A stretch of 64,000 nt of DNA from Tubulanus polymorphus (lineage: Eukaryota; Nemertea; Palaeonemertea; Tubulaniformes; Tubulanidae), in assembly GCF_964204645.1 (NCBI RefSeq), contig NC_134032.1:6257175-6321174 (forward strand). The letters are read 5' to 3'. Positions 1 through 11,217 of this stretch are shown one piece after another (the stretch's first letter is position 1; each line of letters starts with the position of its first letter). The notes beneath the pieces were generated by a model. That model was given only the letters and a program-made list of their open reading frames with translations, was not told where the DNA came from and searched no databases. Both the position numbers and the translations under genes were made by a program.

Positions 1-89
1 CGACTCCATTGTCCAGACTACGAAGTCTCACCGGTAATACAGCCATAGCTATAGTCCCTTGAGACCAAACTTTTCTTGAGTTAACAGGT

Positions 90-490
90 TCAGGTGCATC
101 GTGTGCCGCTTGTAGGCCATGCTTCGTTGGGTCTACTTTGCTGTTTCCTTATTTCTTCATTACCAGACAATCTCTTATCATGTTCTAGGCACTTGTAACA
201 TCGGCATAATTTCTTCAAAATTTCATTTCGATCAGTTCTTGTCAATCGCTTCAATATCCAACACTCCTGGAGCAAGTGATCTCCCTTGCAGTGATGGCAG
301 TATTCATTTCGTTCATTGGACGCTACATTATATAGGGGTCTTAGATTTGGTCGCTATTCTTCCATGTTGATTTAGCTTCATCTTCTTGGGTCGGTCTAGA
401 ACCATATCGTGGATTTGAAACCACTTTGGCCTCAATATCATATCATATTTATTTTCTGAATAATTTACATCAATGTATAAAAGATATAAA
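90..490 (-). pseudogene. BEL/Pao gag fragment, zinc-knuckle part
   Basis: Reading leftwards from about 310, the minus strand encodes a CCHC-type zinc knuckle (Cys-x2-Cys-x3-His-x4-Cys, seen as CHHCKGDHLLQEC), then a basic stretch and a second Cys pair (CYKC). This spacing is typical of Gag from BEL/Pao LTR retrotransposons. The frame is broken near 330, and the segment just upstream (about 330-480) is read in another frame. It is the downstream continuation of the Gag at 5350-6780, separated from it by the LINE at about 800-5350. The rest of the element lies beyond the left edge. No intact protein is expected. Confidence 0.6.
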
Positions 491-529
491 AGATATATAA
501 GACTTACATTACAACATACATGTACATAC

Positions 530-795
<266 letters not shown>

Positions 796-859
796 TACTG
801 ATGTAAAATAACAGCAGGGCAACCCGAAAAAAGCAAAGCTTGTAGTATGTTCACATGAG

Positions 860-2690
860 TTAGTAATTGTCTATGATGGAATTCTTTAGATTTCTTTTAA
901 AAGAACAGAAATTTTTAGATAGTTTTAACTTAGGATTCAAAGTGTTCCAAAGTCTTGGACCTTTCGATCTTAATGAGTTGTAACGAAGGTTGGTTCTTGA
1001 ATATGGGATTACGAAATTGATACCAGTACTATTTCGAGTGTTGTGGTTGTGAATTTGCGAATTAAGTGAAAAGAAATCATCGAAGGCTTTAGGGACATCA
1101 TTTTTATTATATAAGTACATGAACTAGCAAATTTGTAGTTTGTTGATATCCTCTAATTTCAAAAGTTTGTACTTTTTGAATAAAGGTGACGTGTGCGCTA
1201 AGTAGCCGCTTCCATTAATCGCTCTAATCGCTTTCTTTTGTAATACCACTAGACAGTTAAGATTAGTAGTGGTATTATTTGCCCAAGTCATGTTACAATA
1301 ATGAATGTAAGGATGAATAAGAGAATAGTACAATTTTAGAAGAACGGACCGTGGAACATAACGTGATAAGCGTCGGATGATACCAATACCTTGTGCCACT
1401 TTCTTCGCAATATTTTGTATATGGGCTTTCCAATTTAAATTATCATCAATTTGGACACCTACAAATTTGGTGTTACTTTTTGTAAAGGTACATCACCGAT
1501 ATATATTCGGAAGTCCTTTTTTTTCTTAGCTCTACTAAATACCATGAAATGTGTTTTGTCAAGATTTAATGAAAGTTTATTTGACTTAAACCAGACGTCC
1601 AAGTTTGCAAGTTCAAAATTGACAGTTTTCTCCAAAATTCTGTACTCTTTATGGGAAGCAAAGATATTAGTATCATCCGCGAACATTATAGTCTGAAAAA
1701 TGGCTGACGCATTGGGACAATCGTCAATGTACAAAATAAAGAGAAGAAGACCCAAGATCGATCCTTGCGGGACTCCACATATTATTTTCATTCGATTGGA
1801 TGTTTTATCTCCATATTTTACACACTGAAGTCGGTTACAAAGATAATTTTTAAACCAGATATTAGCTAAACCTCTGATACCATAGTGTTCAAGTTTGCTT
1901 AATAGTATTGCATGATCTATGGTATCAAAAGCTTTAGATAAATCTAAAAAAATACCTAAAATAGTCTCTCCACAATCCAATTTATCAATTAAGTTATCGA
2001 TTATTTTTGTTAGGGCATATGAAGTAGAATGTTTTTTCCTAAACCCAAACTGGGAGTCTGAAATTACATTATGAGTTTCAAGAAACTCAATGACACGGCA
2101 ATACATGATTTTTTCTGAAATCTTAGAGAGGCATGGTAGGATTGAGATGGGGCGATAATTTGTGAAACTTGCCTTATCCCCGGTTTTATAAATTGGACAA
2201 ACCTGAGCAATTTTGAGAGCACTAGGAAAAACGCCAGATACCAAACTAAGATTAAAGATGTATACTAAGGGATCAGAGATAAGATGGATGACCTCCTTTA
2301 ATAATTTCTGACTAATATTATCAACTCCAGAACTATTCTTTGATTTAAAAAGTTTAACAATATTTTCTATTTCTAATTTAGTCACTGGAGCAAGGAAAAT
2401 TGTGTCTTCAACTCTGTTTTTCAGATAACTCTTGAAATCTTTGTTTGTATCTGGAATTTTATCAGCTAGTTTTGGGCCGATATTTATAAAAAAGTCATTG
2501 AAATTATTAGCTATATCGAGGGGGTCAGTAATGAATTGATCATTGTGTCTGAACTTTTCAGGAAAATCTGACGATTTTCTTTTATGTAATATAGAATTGA
2601 TTAATCCCCAGGTCTGCTTGGAATCAGTCCCTATAGTTTCAAACTTTTGCATGTAGAAATCTTTTTTGCCACGCGTATACATTTGTGAAA
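860..2690 (-). pseudogene. LINE reverse transcriptase, broken
   Basis: This is the RT of a non-LTR retrotransposon. The main frame (2682-1459) shows YRPISILP, the palm motif LDLSKAFDTIDH, GVPQGSILG and the catalytic FADD. The C-terminal region continues in other frames (KLYYSLIHPYIHYCN around 1320; RTNLRYNSLRSKGPRLWN around 950), so small indels break it near 1450 and 1120. At the upstream end the expected reading frame changes at an A-run near 2655-2662, just inside the junction with the foldback insert. RT would prime cDNA synthesis at nicked target DNA. This copy cannot make a full product. Confidence 0.85.
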
Positions 2691-2744
2691 ACAGTTTCTG
2701 TATTTAGTAAACACTGATTTTGATTCAGCTGACCTCTTCTTAAG

Positions 2745-5133
2745 CGGTTCCTGAACTTCGCTGAAAAAGCTGAATCACTGAAACGCTGAAACGCTGAAAT
2801 AAAAACGCTGAAATTTCAGGGAATTTCCGAAAAACGCCGAAATTTCAGGGAATTCCCGAAAAACGCTGAAATCGTGCTAGGTACCAACAATACACGTTTT
2901 GAAATATTTTCCGGGCCGGTGTCCGCTGCCGAGTCCTGAACCGTGTTTTAGTCTCTACCTTCGGTTACAGAGACACGCATGGACAGTATGTGTGGAGTAT
3001 ACTTTTAGAGGGCCACTTGTTGGACAAATTAATTCGCTTGAAATCCGGATTTTTAATGCATACAGGCAGCATAATGAGGAAAACCCATTCACAAACCGTG
3101 CAAGCCAACTTAAACACTATGCTCAATATTCCCTGCAAGACGCAAAATATCTTATTTGAACGTTCATGTATAAAACATGGAGCAACTTTTTTTTTGTCAA
3201 CACGTTGATGGGCGACGGACTATGTCACTATGGTATTCTCTGAAGGAGGTAAATTAAATTTGACAGCTAGTTATATAAATGATGCAGCTTTTGGACAAAA
3301 GGGATCTAACTAAATTTCTTTTTAATTCACTGTGGAATGGAATGGAATGGATTGACGCCAATGGCATGCAGTAGGCCCCTACGTATGGGTCATACTGATT
3401 AGCGTCAACCAATTAATCTAAATCGGGCTAACCATTCAACAACTGTGAATAATTTATTTGCTGTGGCGTGATAATAATTAGTTTTTTTGAAGAAATGACA
3501 TACCAACTGTTAGAAAAATGTACCGATTCTTATTTTTAGACTACTACTGAATCTATAAAAGGAGGAGTCATAGACAAAGTTGATTTGCTTAGCTGGTGAC
3601 ACTTCTTGTCAAGTACATCATCTCAAGTACTGGGTGTTTTGTAAGTTTAATTTCAGTATTTATTTACTAAGTGCTGTTCTCTCGGACCTCAGTGCTTTCA
3701 AACTAGGCCCACCCCATAGGCTATATAGTCCAGGGTGTATTAGCCACTATTCTTTTATATCCGACTAAAATGCACCTTTTTCTATTTTTAGATTCAGGCT
3801 TAGAATGTGCAAATTTTTTGAGATACTGAGAAATCAGATGGCACCAGTAAACTTCAACTGCGAAATTTGCAGCAGGATAGCTGAACGACACAATTTTTAA
3901 AAATAAAATGGCTATTCGAATGCTATTTCAATTATAACTTGATTCAACCAGAGAGAAATAAGTCAATTGCGGATGTACAGTACACCCACTTTTCTTCCCT
4001 GTTTCCTGGTACCAAATTTTTAGTCTTAAGCTAAGCGATATTCTAAGGTATACTAGTGGATTTCATTAGAATATGAAGCAATGGAACCAGAATTCTAGTT
4101 AAGCGAACTATTGATTCTGATATAATGTAAGAACTGATTTCCTTTGTATACTCTTGCAGAATGTGTTATGTATTATTTCAAGCTGTTAAATAATATAGTT
4201 AGACAAATGTCCAATTATTGGATCTTTCTTGTTGACTCGTTTAATTTTGTGAGTTAAGAGTTCCAGTCAATCCACAATGTGCAGTGCCTAGCCTTCATCT
4301 ACACTAAAGCCATGCCTGTGTATGGGAAAAAAATATCGTTCGACTCCTATAGGCCAGACACATCAAAGCATGCAATACATTGCAGATAGTAGTCTCCGGC
4401 AAGTCGAAAGAGAAAGTAAACCAGGTTTTACCCCGTACCCTACCCGGGAACAAAGACACTTAAAGATTCCTTCCTCCTTGTAGAAATTGTAGAAATATGG
4501 CACCCAATTGTAGCAATGCTAAGTACTATACTATGACGGTTGAACCTTTATTAACGAATTTCAATGACACCGAAAATAGAATCAAAATAATCATTAGTTC
4601 CATGCTAGCACTTAATTTGGGTTATCAGGTTCAGCCTGATAACCCAACTGTACTTTCAACTGTACTTTCATTCAGCTACTACTTGTATGAGACTTGGCAA
4701 TGATAAGTTGCAAGAAATCACCAAACATAAGAAAAAATATTGTGAATTAATATTACTGTGATTAAGAATTTATTCAAATGAAGTGATAACTTCATTGTTA
4801 GATCGTACCGGTATATGCACATAAAACTATGGCAAAAAACACATCTAACAATCCACGCAATCCGCAATCGATCAAGTCGATCACGACGACGACCTTCGGG
4901 CATGTCTCTGTAACCGAAGGTAGAGCATAAAACACGGTTCAGGACTCGTCAGCGGACACCGGCCCGGAAAACATTTCAAAACGTGTATTGTCGGTACCTA
5001 GCACGATTTCAGCGTTTTTCGGGAATTCCCTGAAATTTCGGCGTTTTTCGGAAATTCCCTGAAATTTCAGCGTTTTTATTTCAGCGTTTCAGCTTTTCAG
5101 TGTTTCAATTTTTTCAGCGAAGTTCAGGAACCG
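2745..5133. mobile_element. Non-autonomous long-TIR (foldback, Mutator-like) DNA element, 2389 bp
   Basis: Terminal inverted repeats of about 235 bp (2745-2980 and 4900-5133) start with CGGTTCCTGAACTTCGCTGA and differ at only a few positions. The element is flanked by a perfect 9-bp direct repeat, CTTCTTAAG (2736-2744 and 5134-5142). Removing the element plus one repeat rejoins the LINE frame, which confirms insertion. The arms contain internal repeats of the motif AACGCTGAAATTTCAGGGAA. The 1.9-kb interior has no long open frame or recognisable transposase. Long TIRs with 9-bp duplications fit the Mutator superfamily, but without a transposase that is an inference. Confidence 0.85.
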
Positions 5134-5142
5134 CTTCTTAAG

Positions 5143-5350
5143 ATACTCTGTATAGAACTTCTCCTTATGTTTTAGTGAAATTAATAGACCTCTTGTCATC
5201 CAAGGGTGTAGCTTATCTTTTAATCGATTCCATTTCCTTTTGATTACTGGGAATGAGTTGTCATAGTATTTAGTAAATAAGGTGATAAATGTATTGTACG
5301 CCAATTCAGTATTGGTGCTATTATATACATCATTCCATTTTTCGGCCATT
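5143..5350 (-). pseudogene. LINE linker region upstream of RT
   Basis: The minus-strand frame includes FPVIKRKWNRLKDKLHPWMTRGL-type sequence, the conserved segment between endonuclease and RT in CR1/Jockey-type LINEs. A matching segment (KFKTDSHPWMTRGLLKSLK) occurs in the second LINE at about 19600. The frame runs into the foldback element at the 9-bp target site and resumes at 2744. Confidence 0.8.
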
Positions 5351-6747
5351 AAATACCTATCTCAACAAATGTTACCAAGTCTTCGTATCTTGCTGGATAT
5401 CCAGTCTTACTGAAGATATTCGTATCCCGTCTGATCCATTTATATTACAGGCAATCTGGTAACTTGTCAACAATCTGGTTCATTGTTGTTGGGTGTCCTA
5501 GCTCTGTTAACCGTCCTAGCCCCTTAAGTGCGTTGAAGCTTTCTCTTAGAAGAATAGCATATCTGTCCATCTCGACTGGTGCTTTCATAGATAGTCTAGG
5601 CCAGGCTTTCAACTTTTTTACGTATGTATATTACTTGTGTCATATGGAGCGCCATATCTGGCTTCGAACAGTCTCATTGCCTCATTGTAACCTTCATTTG
5701 GTGATAGGTGAACACAGCCACGTACGAGTTCATGTGGAGTACCAGTTGTAAAGGCTCTTAACTGTGTCAACCTCTCTCTGTCGGTGTCCGTCCATTTCGC
5801 TACATATTCTTCAAAATCAATCAGGAATTCTCGAAACCTTGTTTCATCACCGCTAAATTTCTCTGGTTCGGATTTCGGAAGACGCATCTGCTTTGTCAAG
5901 TCTCGTTGGGTGTCTGCAACGGCCGAAAGTGCCGTTCAGTAGCCTGTGTCATGGTTGTAGTGTGGGATGATCCGCTGACGTCAACAGCTACGTCATGGTA
6001 ATCGGTTCTGCCATTTCTTGGCACCGCTTCAGCTCGGGTTGTCTCTCTAGTTAATGACTCAACTTGTGGTGTCACTGCTGATGGTAGGTCAGATATACCT
6101 TCAACCCTTGTCATTTCTGGTGGCGATGACTCCGGTGGTGAAGTCTCCCTTTCTATGTCTGCTACTCTGTCTGTGATGATCTCAGCTCTGGGTGTAGACG
6201 TATTGGTATGCATTGAAGTTATTCGTTTTGGTAGAAATGGGACTGCGTCTGGATGAAGTTCACTTCTCTGTGGTAGTTCTATAATCATATCACCTTCCAT
6301 TTCAGCCATCGACTCAATCCAACCTGTGACCTCTGCTCGAAACTGCTCATAACCATCAGTTCTAGAGTCACAATATTCCTGGTCAGTTTCACGTTGTTTT
6401 ATGGTTAGCTTAGCTTCGAGTTGGTAGTTTGTGTGACACTCTAGAAATTTCTCAACCAGTTCATCGTACTTATTCAATTCGTGTTCGACTCTTTTTGTAT
6501 CAATACATGTTTCCATTAATCTTTGAAGCAAGTTTTTCTTTGCGGTAATGCGCCCGGTTAACACAGACCGACTGTGTTTCAACTGCTTTATATCTTTTTC
6601 TTTGTCTAATTTGCTTGTTGCTACTCGTCTGGTCGGCCTCCCATCACTAGTGGAAGGGCTCACGATTAATGCTGAACCTTCATTTTCATCGGTTTCAATT
6701 CCTCTGTCAGCATCTTGACTGCTCACTAAGTTTTCAGTGTTGCTCAT
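5351..6747 (-). pseudogene. BEL/Pao retrotransposon Gag, 5' part, frameshifted
   Basis: The likely ATG is at 6747 (MSNTENLVSS). The N-terminal ~280 residues have a Lys-rich helical segment (LKHSRSVLTGRITAKKNLLQ), as in BEL Gag. A -1 shift at about 5896-5899 (TTGA overlap) leads into a DUF1759-like domain (LPKSEPEKFSGDETRFREF, then LFEARYGAPYD). Another small shift at about 5615 lets the frame continue (KAPVEMDRYAILLRESF) to a stop near 5450, and it reads on weakly to 5351, where the LINE starts. At least two shifts and a stop make it non-functional. DUF1759 followed by a zinc knuckle (here displaced to 90-310) is the standard BEL/Pao Gag order. Confidence 0.75.
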
Positions 6748-6798
6748 GATTAAATCTATATCACCCTTTGGAGGCCTCACGAAGTGCTCCCGAAATTA

Positions 6799-7242
6799 TG
6801 TAACGGGTGTTCTTCGACGTTTATTTTCTAATGGGTTCGTGGTCCAAGGTCCAATCCGTTTACATACAGCAGTCTTCTTCTGTTCGAAAACATAGTGTAG
6901 TTGGCTCCATTAATGCGAAGAAGACCTTTCTTTAGGATTTATATTGGATTTTTAATATCGAGACATAACGAACATGAAATGATGAAATGCTGATCTGAAA
7001 TTAATAACATATAGAATTTAAACTCTGATCTTAAATAAATTTGAACACTGATCTTAGATTAATTTCCTATTTAAATCATTCATTATCATGATAGACTACA
7101 AATCAATTGTTAAACTTACATGTTTTTGACCAATATATTCTCGTTTAATACTCGTTTAATTGCATGAAATCTAATCTCTAAAAAGAATCGACGTGTCGCT
7201 CGTTGTTTCACAAAAGTTCTCATCCTAGATTTCGTTGTTACA
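6799..7242 (-). repeat. Candidate 5' LTR of the BEL/Pao element
   Basis: The stretch upstream of the Gag start is bounded on the plus strand by TGTAAC (6799-6804) and GTTACA (7237-7242), a 6-bp inverted pair of the TG...CA kind that ends LTRs. It is 444 bp long and lies about 50 bp from the Gag ATG. The matching 3' LTR would be left of the window, so identity between LTRs cannot be tested. Boundaries are tentative. Confidence 0.35.
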
Positions 7243-7585
7243 CGTAACTCGTGATGAGGCTCTCTATGAGCTATTCGTACCTCTAACATATTTTCTTAAG
7301 GTAATGATGGGCAATTTATCGATCGACAGTTCAACTCATGCAGTTAATCCAACGGCTAAACAATATTTGACAATACAATTTGACTAATAAAAAGTTTCAG
7401 TTTTGATGCAGTAATTGTTTATTTCTTTAAGTACGGTTATGTGTGTTTCTTTCGAGCATAGGGTTCAGTCTTTTCATTCCATGCTAGACCACGTGGGTTT
7501 ATTATTGCTATTGTTTAAGTCTAGCAAAAGATATAGTCTGCGCATGAGCCGGTCTCTTGTGAAAAATAAATTCGCCGTGCGACGA
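7243..7585. other. AT-rich spacer, nothing recognised
   Basis: No coding pattern, RNA gene or repeat boundary was seen between the candidate LTR and the 40-bp inverted repeat arm at 7586. Confidence 0.5.
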
Positions 7586-7625
7586 GGGTTAGACCTATTT
7601 CCTAGACGTGGGTCCGAGGTGTCAT
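7586..7625. repeat. Left arm of 40-bp perfect inverted repeat
   Basis: These 40 bases (from GGGTTAGACCTATTTCCTAG to GTGTCAT) are found again without mismatch, in inverted orientation, at 9241-9280. Similarity ends sharply outside the arms and fades inside. They may be the ends of a 1.7-kb mobile element enclosing the SINE, or two oppositely oriented copies of a short repeat. Confidence 0.8.
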
Positions 7626-7863
7626 GGCGTCATAATGATTTCACTTTAGGACGCCCTACCCGCCTGCTGCGCACTCATAAGGCGGTAGCACCCTCTTACG
7701 CACTCGGCAGAGATTCGCTTTGTAATGCGCGCCGGGAAAAAATACCTTTTACTATCTTTTCCATGCGTTTAAACAACAGTGATTGAATTTACGCGTTGTT
7801 TGTCGTAAATTGTAATATTGCGATGGTTATTTGCCGCAGCTGTAGTTTTTTGGAATTGAATCA

Positions 7864-8090
7864 AGCGGCCTCGGTAGCTCAGTGAGATAAGGCGTGATGC
7901 TGTTGAATCCACTATCAATTCTGAGTGACAAGTGGGTTTGAGTCCTGCTAGCTGCGAACAGTGCGGGCAACACTTCAAATGCCGTACCGTCGTGAAGTTA
8001 AATGAACAATCCAATAGGAATAGTCTTGGGAAACCAAGATCCAAACGACGTACGTAAAGTCAAACAAACAAAAAAACAAACAAACAATCA
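7864..8090 (+). mobile_element. tRNA-derived SINE
   Basis: A RNA polymerase III type promoter is visible: box A-like TAGCTCAGTGAGATAAGG at about 7874 and box B-like GGGTTTGAGTCCTGC at about 7933. A ~110-bp unrelated body follows, then an A-rich tail of CAAA units (8056-8090). No tRNA cloverleaf closes with the expected spacing, so it is a SINE rather than a tRNA gene. It would depend on a LINE for mobility; the partner is unknown. Confidence 0.7.
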
Positions 8091-9240
8091 TCAGCCGGCC
8101 TCAGTGTTACCTCTGTTGGGTTTATAAGTACGAATATAAGTATATAAGTATGAATATTTTTGTGTAGATTTTGTATCTGTATTATGTAGTCTATTGAACG
8201 ATCTGGTGTTTGTCAGGTTTACGCATCCATAATTCTTATCTGTCAGGTTTGGTATAAATGTGTGCATTCCCTGACCAGTACCAGTTAGTTCACCCCGTTG
8301 CCACATTAAAGTTATATTGAAGTCAAGTCTACATTCGTCGTTTTGTGTCGTTTGTCGTTGAGTATGGTGGATTTCGACCATGGCTGAAGGAGGCCGTAAC
8401 ACTCAGTGACAACAACGCCGGCATCGCTCTCTGCGACGTTTTGCATGCGTACATGCATCAGAGCTTGGAGCTCTAAGATCAGAGGATCTTGCAATTGCAT
8501 TCAGAAAAATCGTTCTGTTTTTGTTTTCATTATTCAGTGGGGCCTAGCAGTTCATTCGTAAAAATGGGTTTTTGTATCCAAATCTTTATTGATATAAATA
8601 TTTTGGCTGGGAGACGATGGAAAACATGAAGTTAGACTAGTTTCGTCTTTTTAACAGAATCGCATTAATTAGGTTTAACAGTACAATTAGCCTAGGCTAA
8701 ATCGTTCGGCAGAAACTATATTCATTTTCTGGAATAAAATCGTACTAGACAAACAGACCTTTAAGTCTGTGGTCCTCCCAATCAACATCGTCATAGAAGA
8801 TTTGCCGGCAGATGAAAAACATTATAACCACTTAATCCCACAGTATAATCTACCAATGCTTCAAGGTCCATGGGCCTCTTGTTTCTTTGTAATTGATTGA
8901 TTGGTGCCACTGTTTTTGTATTGTTTTGGGTTCTTCAAAATAAGCCCCTGGAACAAACCTCTGAAATTCTTGTTGGAATTACCCCCTCCCTATACCCCTC
9001 CCCCAAGTGGGCGCCCTAGAGCAGTAGGAGCTTGCTGACCAGGCTGAGAGGATGTTAACGGATCATTAACAAAACAATCATTCTGACAAAATCATCTTTA
9101 CAAAATAAAACATTGACAAATTGCATTCAATTGACCCTTGCTCAACGGAAACACGTTCTCGGTTGACAGGGACTCGAACCCGATCGCACCGCTTGAATAC
9201 GTCATTGATGACGTATTCGTATGGTGACGTCAATGCCGCA
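8091..9240. other. Intergenic DNA, no gene seen
   Basis: This holds a short (TAAGTATGAATA)-like stretch near 8130 and, close to 9165-9190, a minus-strand box-B-like GGTTCGAGTCCCTGTC sequence that may be a SINE remnant. No exon-like reading frame was recognised. Confidence 0.4.
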
Positions 9241-9280
9241 ATGACACCTCGGACCCACGTCTAGGAAATAGGTCTAACCC
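9241..9280. repeat. Right arm of 40-bp perfect inverted repeat
   Basis: Exact reverse complement of 7586-7625. The MITE beginning near 9290 lies immediately to its right. Confidence 0.8.
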
Positions 9281-9289
9281 GAGTTAATT

Positions 9290-9478
9290 CCCTAGGGCGA
9301 ACTCTTTTATCAGATCGGAGAATCCGTTTGCCTCCAATCGTACTCTTTTATTGGTCACGTGACTTTTTGGAGTCTCCGAAACCTCCTTTCTGTCGAGGTG
9401 GTGTGATTCGGATTTTGTGTGGAGCCAACCGGAGATTTCGGACGGAGACATCGGAGGTCATAAAAGAGTACGCCCCTA
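9290..9478. mobile_element. MITE with ACTCTTTTAT ends
   Basis: The left end reads CCTAGGGCGAACTCTTTTAT and the right end is the near reverse complement, ATAAAAGAGTACGCCCCTA. A second internal TACTCTTTTATTGG copy lies at about 9341. The whole ~190 bp can fold on itself. It is non-coding, and its superfamily is not assigned because no clear target duplication was found. Confidence 0.55.
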
Positions 9479-9870
9479 CAAACTTTACCCGACGACCTTG
9501 AGATATGTCCCATGTATTAGTAAAAATAGGACTGCTCCGGAAATGTCAAATCAGGACAGTGTCTCAGTAACATTGCCAATTCAACTCTATTTATATCATC
9601 AGGTTCAAATCCCAGCAATATATTTTATCCAGTTTCCATAATTCCCTTCAATTTGTTTGCGGTTGTTGCAGAAACCCTTTCTCTCTGTTCGTCGCTGTAT
9701 TCATTGTTATCATCACAGGGCAAAGACCATTATGACAACACAGCCGAGCGCTTATATCTGCATGATCCGTTTGGTTGACACACTTATTCGACTGACGTTT
9801 GGGTCGAACTTGACTTCGGGAAAATGATTGAAATCAATGATATCGTCACGCGCGGCACCGTGCATCATCC

Positions 9871-10554
9871 AGGAAGAAAGCCACTACATATTTGGATGGA
9901 TATATGAAAGCTGTGGGTACTGGAGTGTGTAATGGGTAGTGTAGTGTGATCTGTGTGCATTTTGGTGGCCAGCACACAGATCACATTGTTCATTGGGGTT
10001 TAGTCCAGGACTCACGAGATTTTCAACAACACAGAAGTAACTTGTAATAAATGATGACTTGAATTGCATGACTACCTACCACCCCTCATTATTGTTGGAA
10101 AACTAAACGTTCCGCACTGACTAAAAATAAGTAATAATAATCAATAACATTTTAGAAATGGCCAGAATTTTAACTTAGGTTCTATCTCATTTTTATTTTA
10201 CAATTGCGATTGGTATAATTTTTCTTTAAACGGCCGTTAAGGCTTCATGTTTCGTCTGTAATTCACTGCAAATAGTTACGCAACCACGCACATTTCAGTG
10301 TTTTTGGCAGCTGTACACTCAATCGGCACCGTTCGTGACTAGCTTCACTGCGGAATTATCATTAATTAACATCGCCATATCACATCATCAACTTATATTG
10401 AGCCTTAAAACCCTAACACCCGAAATAATTGAAATGCACACACGATTTCTATCATTGAAAATTGAGAGAGTGGCCGTGTTTGTGTTCTGCTGCTTCGCGT
10501 AAATCCCGCGGGGTGGCGCCACCGCGCGGAGTGGGGCCGATACGTCTAGGGACG
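9871..10554. other. Insertion interrupting discoidin exon A (copy 1)
   Basis: About 690 bp separates the two halves of an exon that is continuous in copy 2. It has no recognised coding content and no clear terminal repeat. Part of it (around 10434, GAAATGCACACACGATTTCT) resembles sequence near 12720 downstream of exon A in copy 2. Confidence 0.4.
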
Positions 10555-11183
10555 TTTTGGGTTCAGGAATATCGTCTGAAATACAAGGACAGAGGCGATA
10601 GTTGGTATTATGTCACGAATGAAGATGGTAGTCCCAGATGGTGGCTATTATTTGCGCAATAGCTATTGTGAAACTGAGAATGAATGGGGAACTGCAATTA
10701 TACTAGTTTTCCTGCCAGGTGGCGTGATGAGCAGTCTTACAGAATGAGTTCATTATCGATTTAAACTAGACTCCTGAATCCATACGTTATCACAGTACAC
10801 ACATACACACCAAATACACTTTTGATTCATTTTTCTAGTCAGTAATTGGGATAGCATTCGTTGATAATTGATTTAATTTACGAACCAATTTCGTTCAAGA
10901 TTTTGACTGGATGTAGAAGAAATTGAACACGGAAGACCAAGTTTACTCGTGACACCCGGTGGGTCCTTGTTTGTCACTAGGGGAATCTTTGATTACCACA
11001 GTAGCGTTGGAAATCCCCTTTTAAACCTATATAGAAATATGTGACCGCAGACAGAAAAGGTTTTATAAATAATCACTTGTAAAAGGCGCCGAAAAAACCC
11101 CCTTATATACGAACTAATGATACAATACCAAACGCCTTCCGAGGTTCACAAATAAGACAGGTGTTTCGATTGGTGTCAATCGG

Positions 11184-11217
11184 AGGCGTCAGAAGAGGAT
11201 TTTCTCTTCTGACGCCT
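11184..11217. repeat. Perfect 14-bp stem hairpin
   Basis: AGGCGTCAGAAGAG, loop GATTTT, then the exact reverse complement. It sits inside the intron between exons A and B of discoidin copy 1. It is probably the core of a small palindromic repeat. Confidence 0.8.

Larger units (their letters stand above)
796..5350 (-). mobile_element. 5'-truncated non-LTR retrotransposon (Jockey/CR1-like), interrupted by a DNA element
   Basis: A LINE in minus orientation made of two blocks, 5143-5350 (linker upstream of RT) and about 796-2744 (RT plus C-terminal region). The foldback element at 2745-5133 separates them. The endonuclease and ORF1 are missing, so the copy is 5'-truncated. Its truncated end joins BEL Gag sequence near 5350. 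The 3' end has a short TTGCTTTTTTCGGGTTGCCC-like tail and then the (TA)n tract. A second LINE at 17890-21960 encodes the same block order and gives an internal reference. Confidence 0.85.

Noticed and set aside
7864-7950. tRNA gene
   Set aside because: Box A and B are present, but the acceptor stem does not pair and a long non-tRNA body with an A-rich tail follows; a SINE fits better.
8312-8500. Short minus-strand open frame near a CATCGCTCTCTGCGACG stretch
   Set aside because: No family resemblance, no splice context and no repeat structure supporting a gene.
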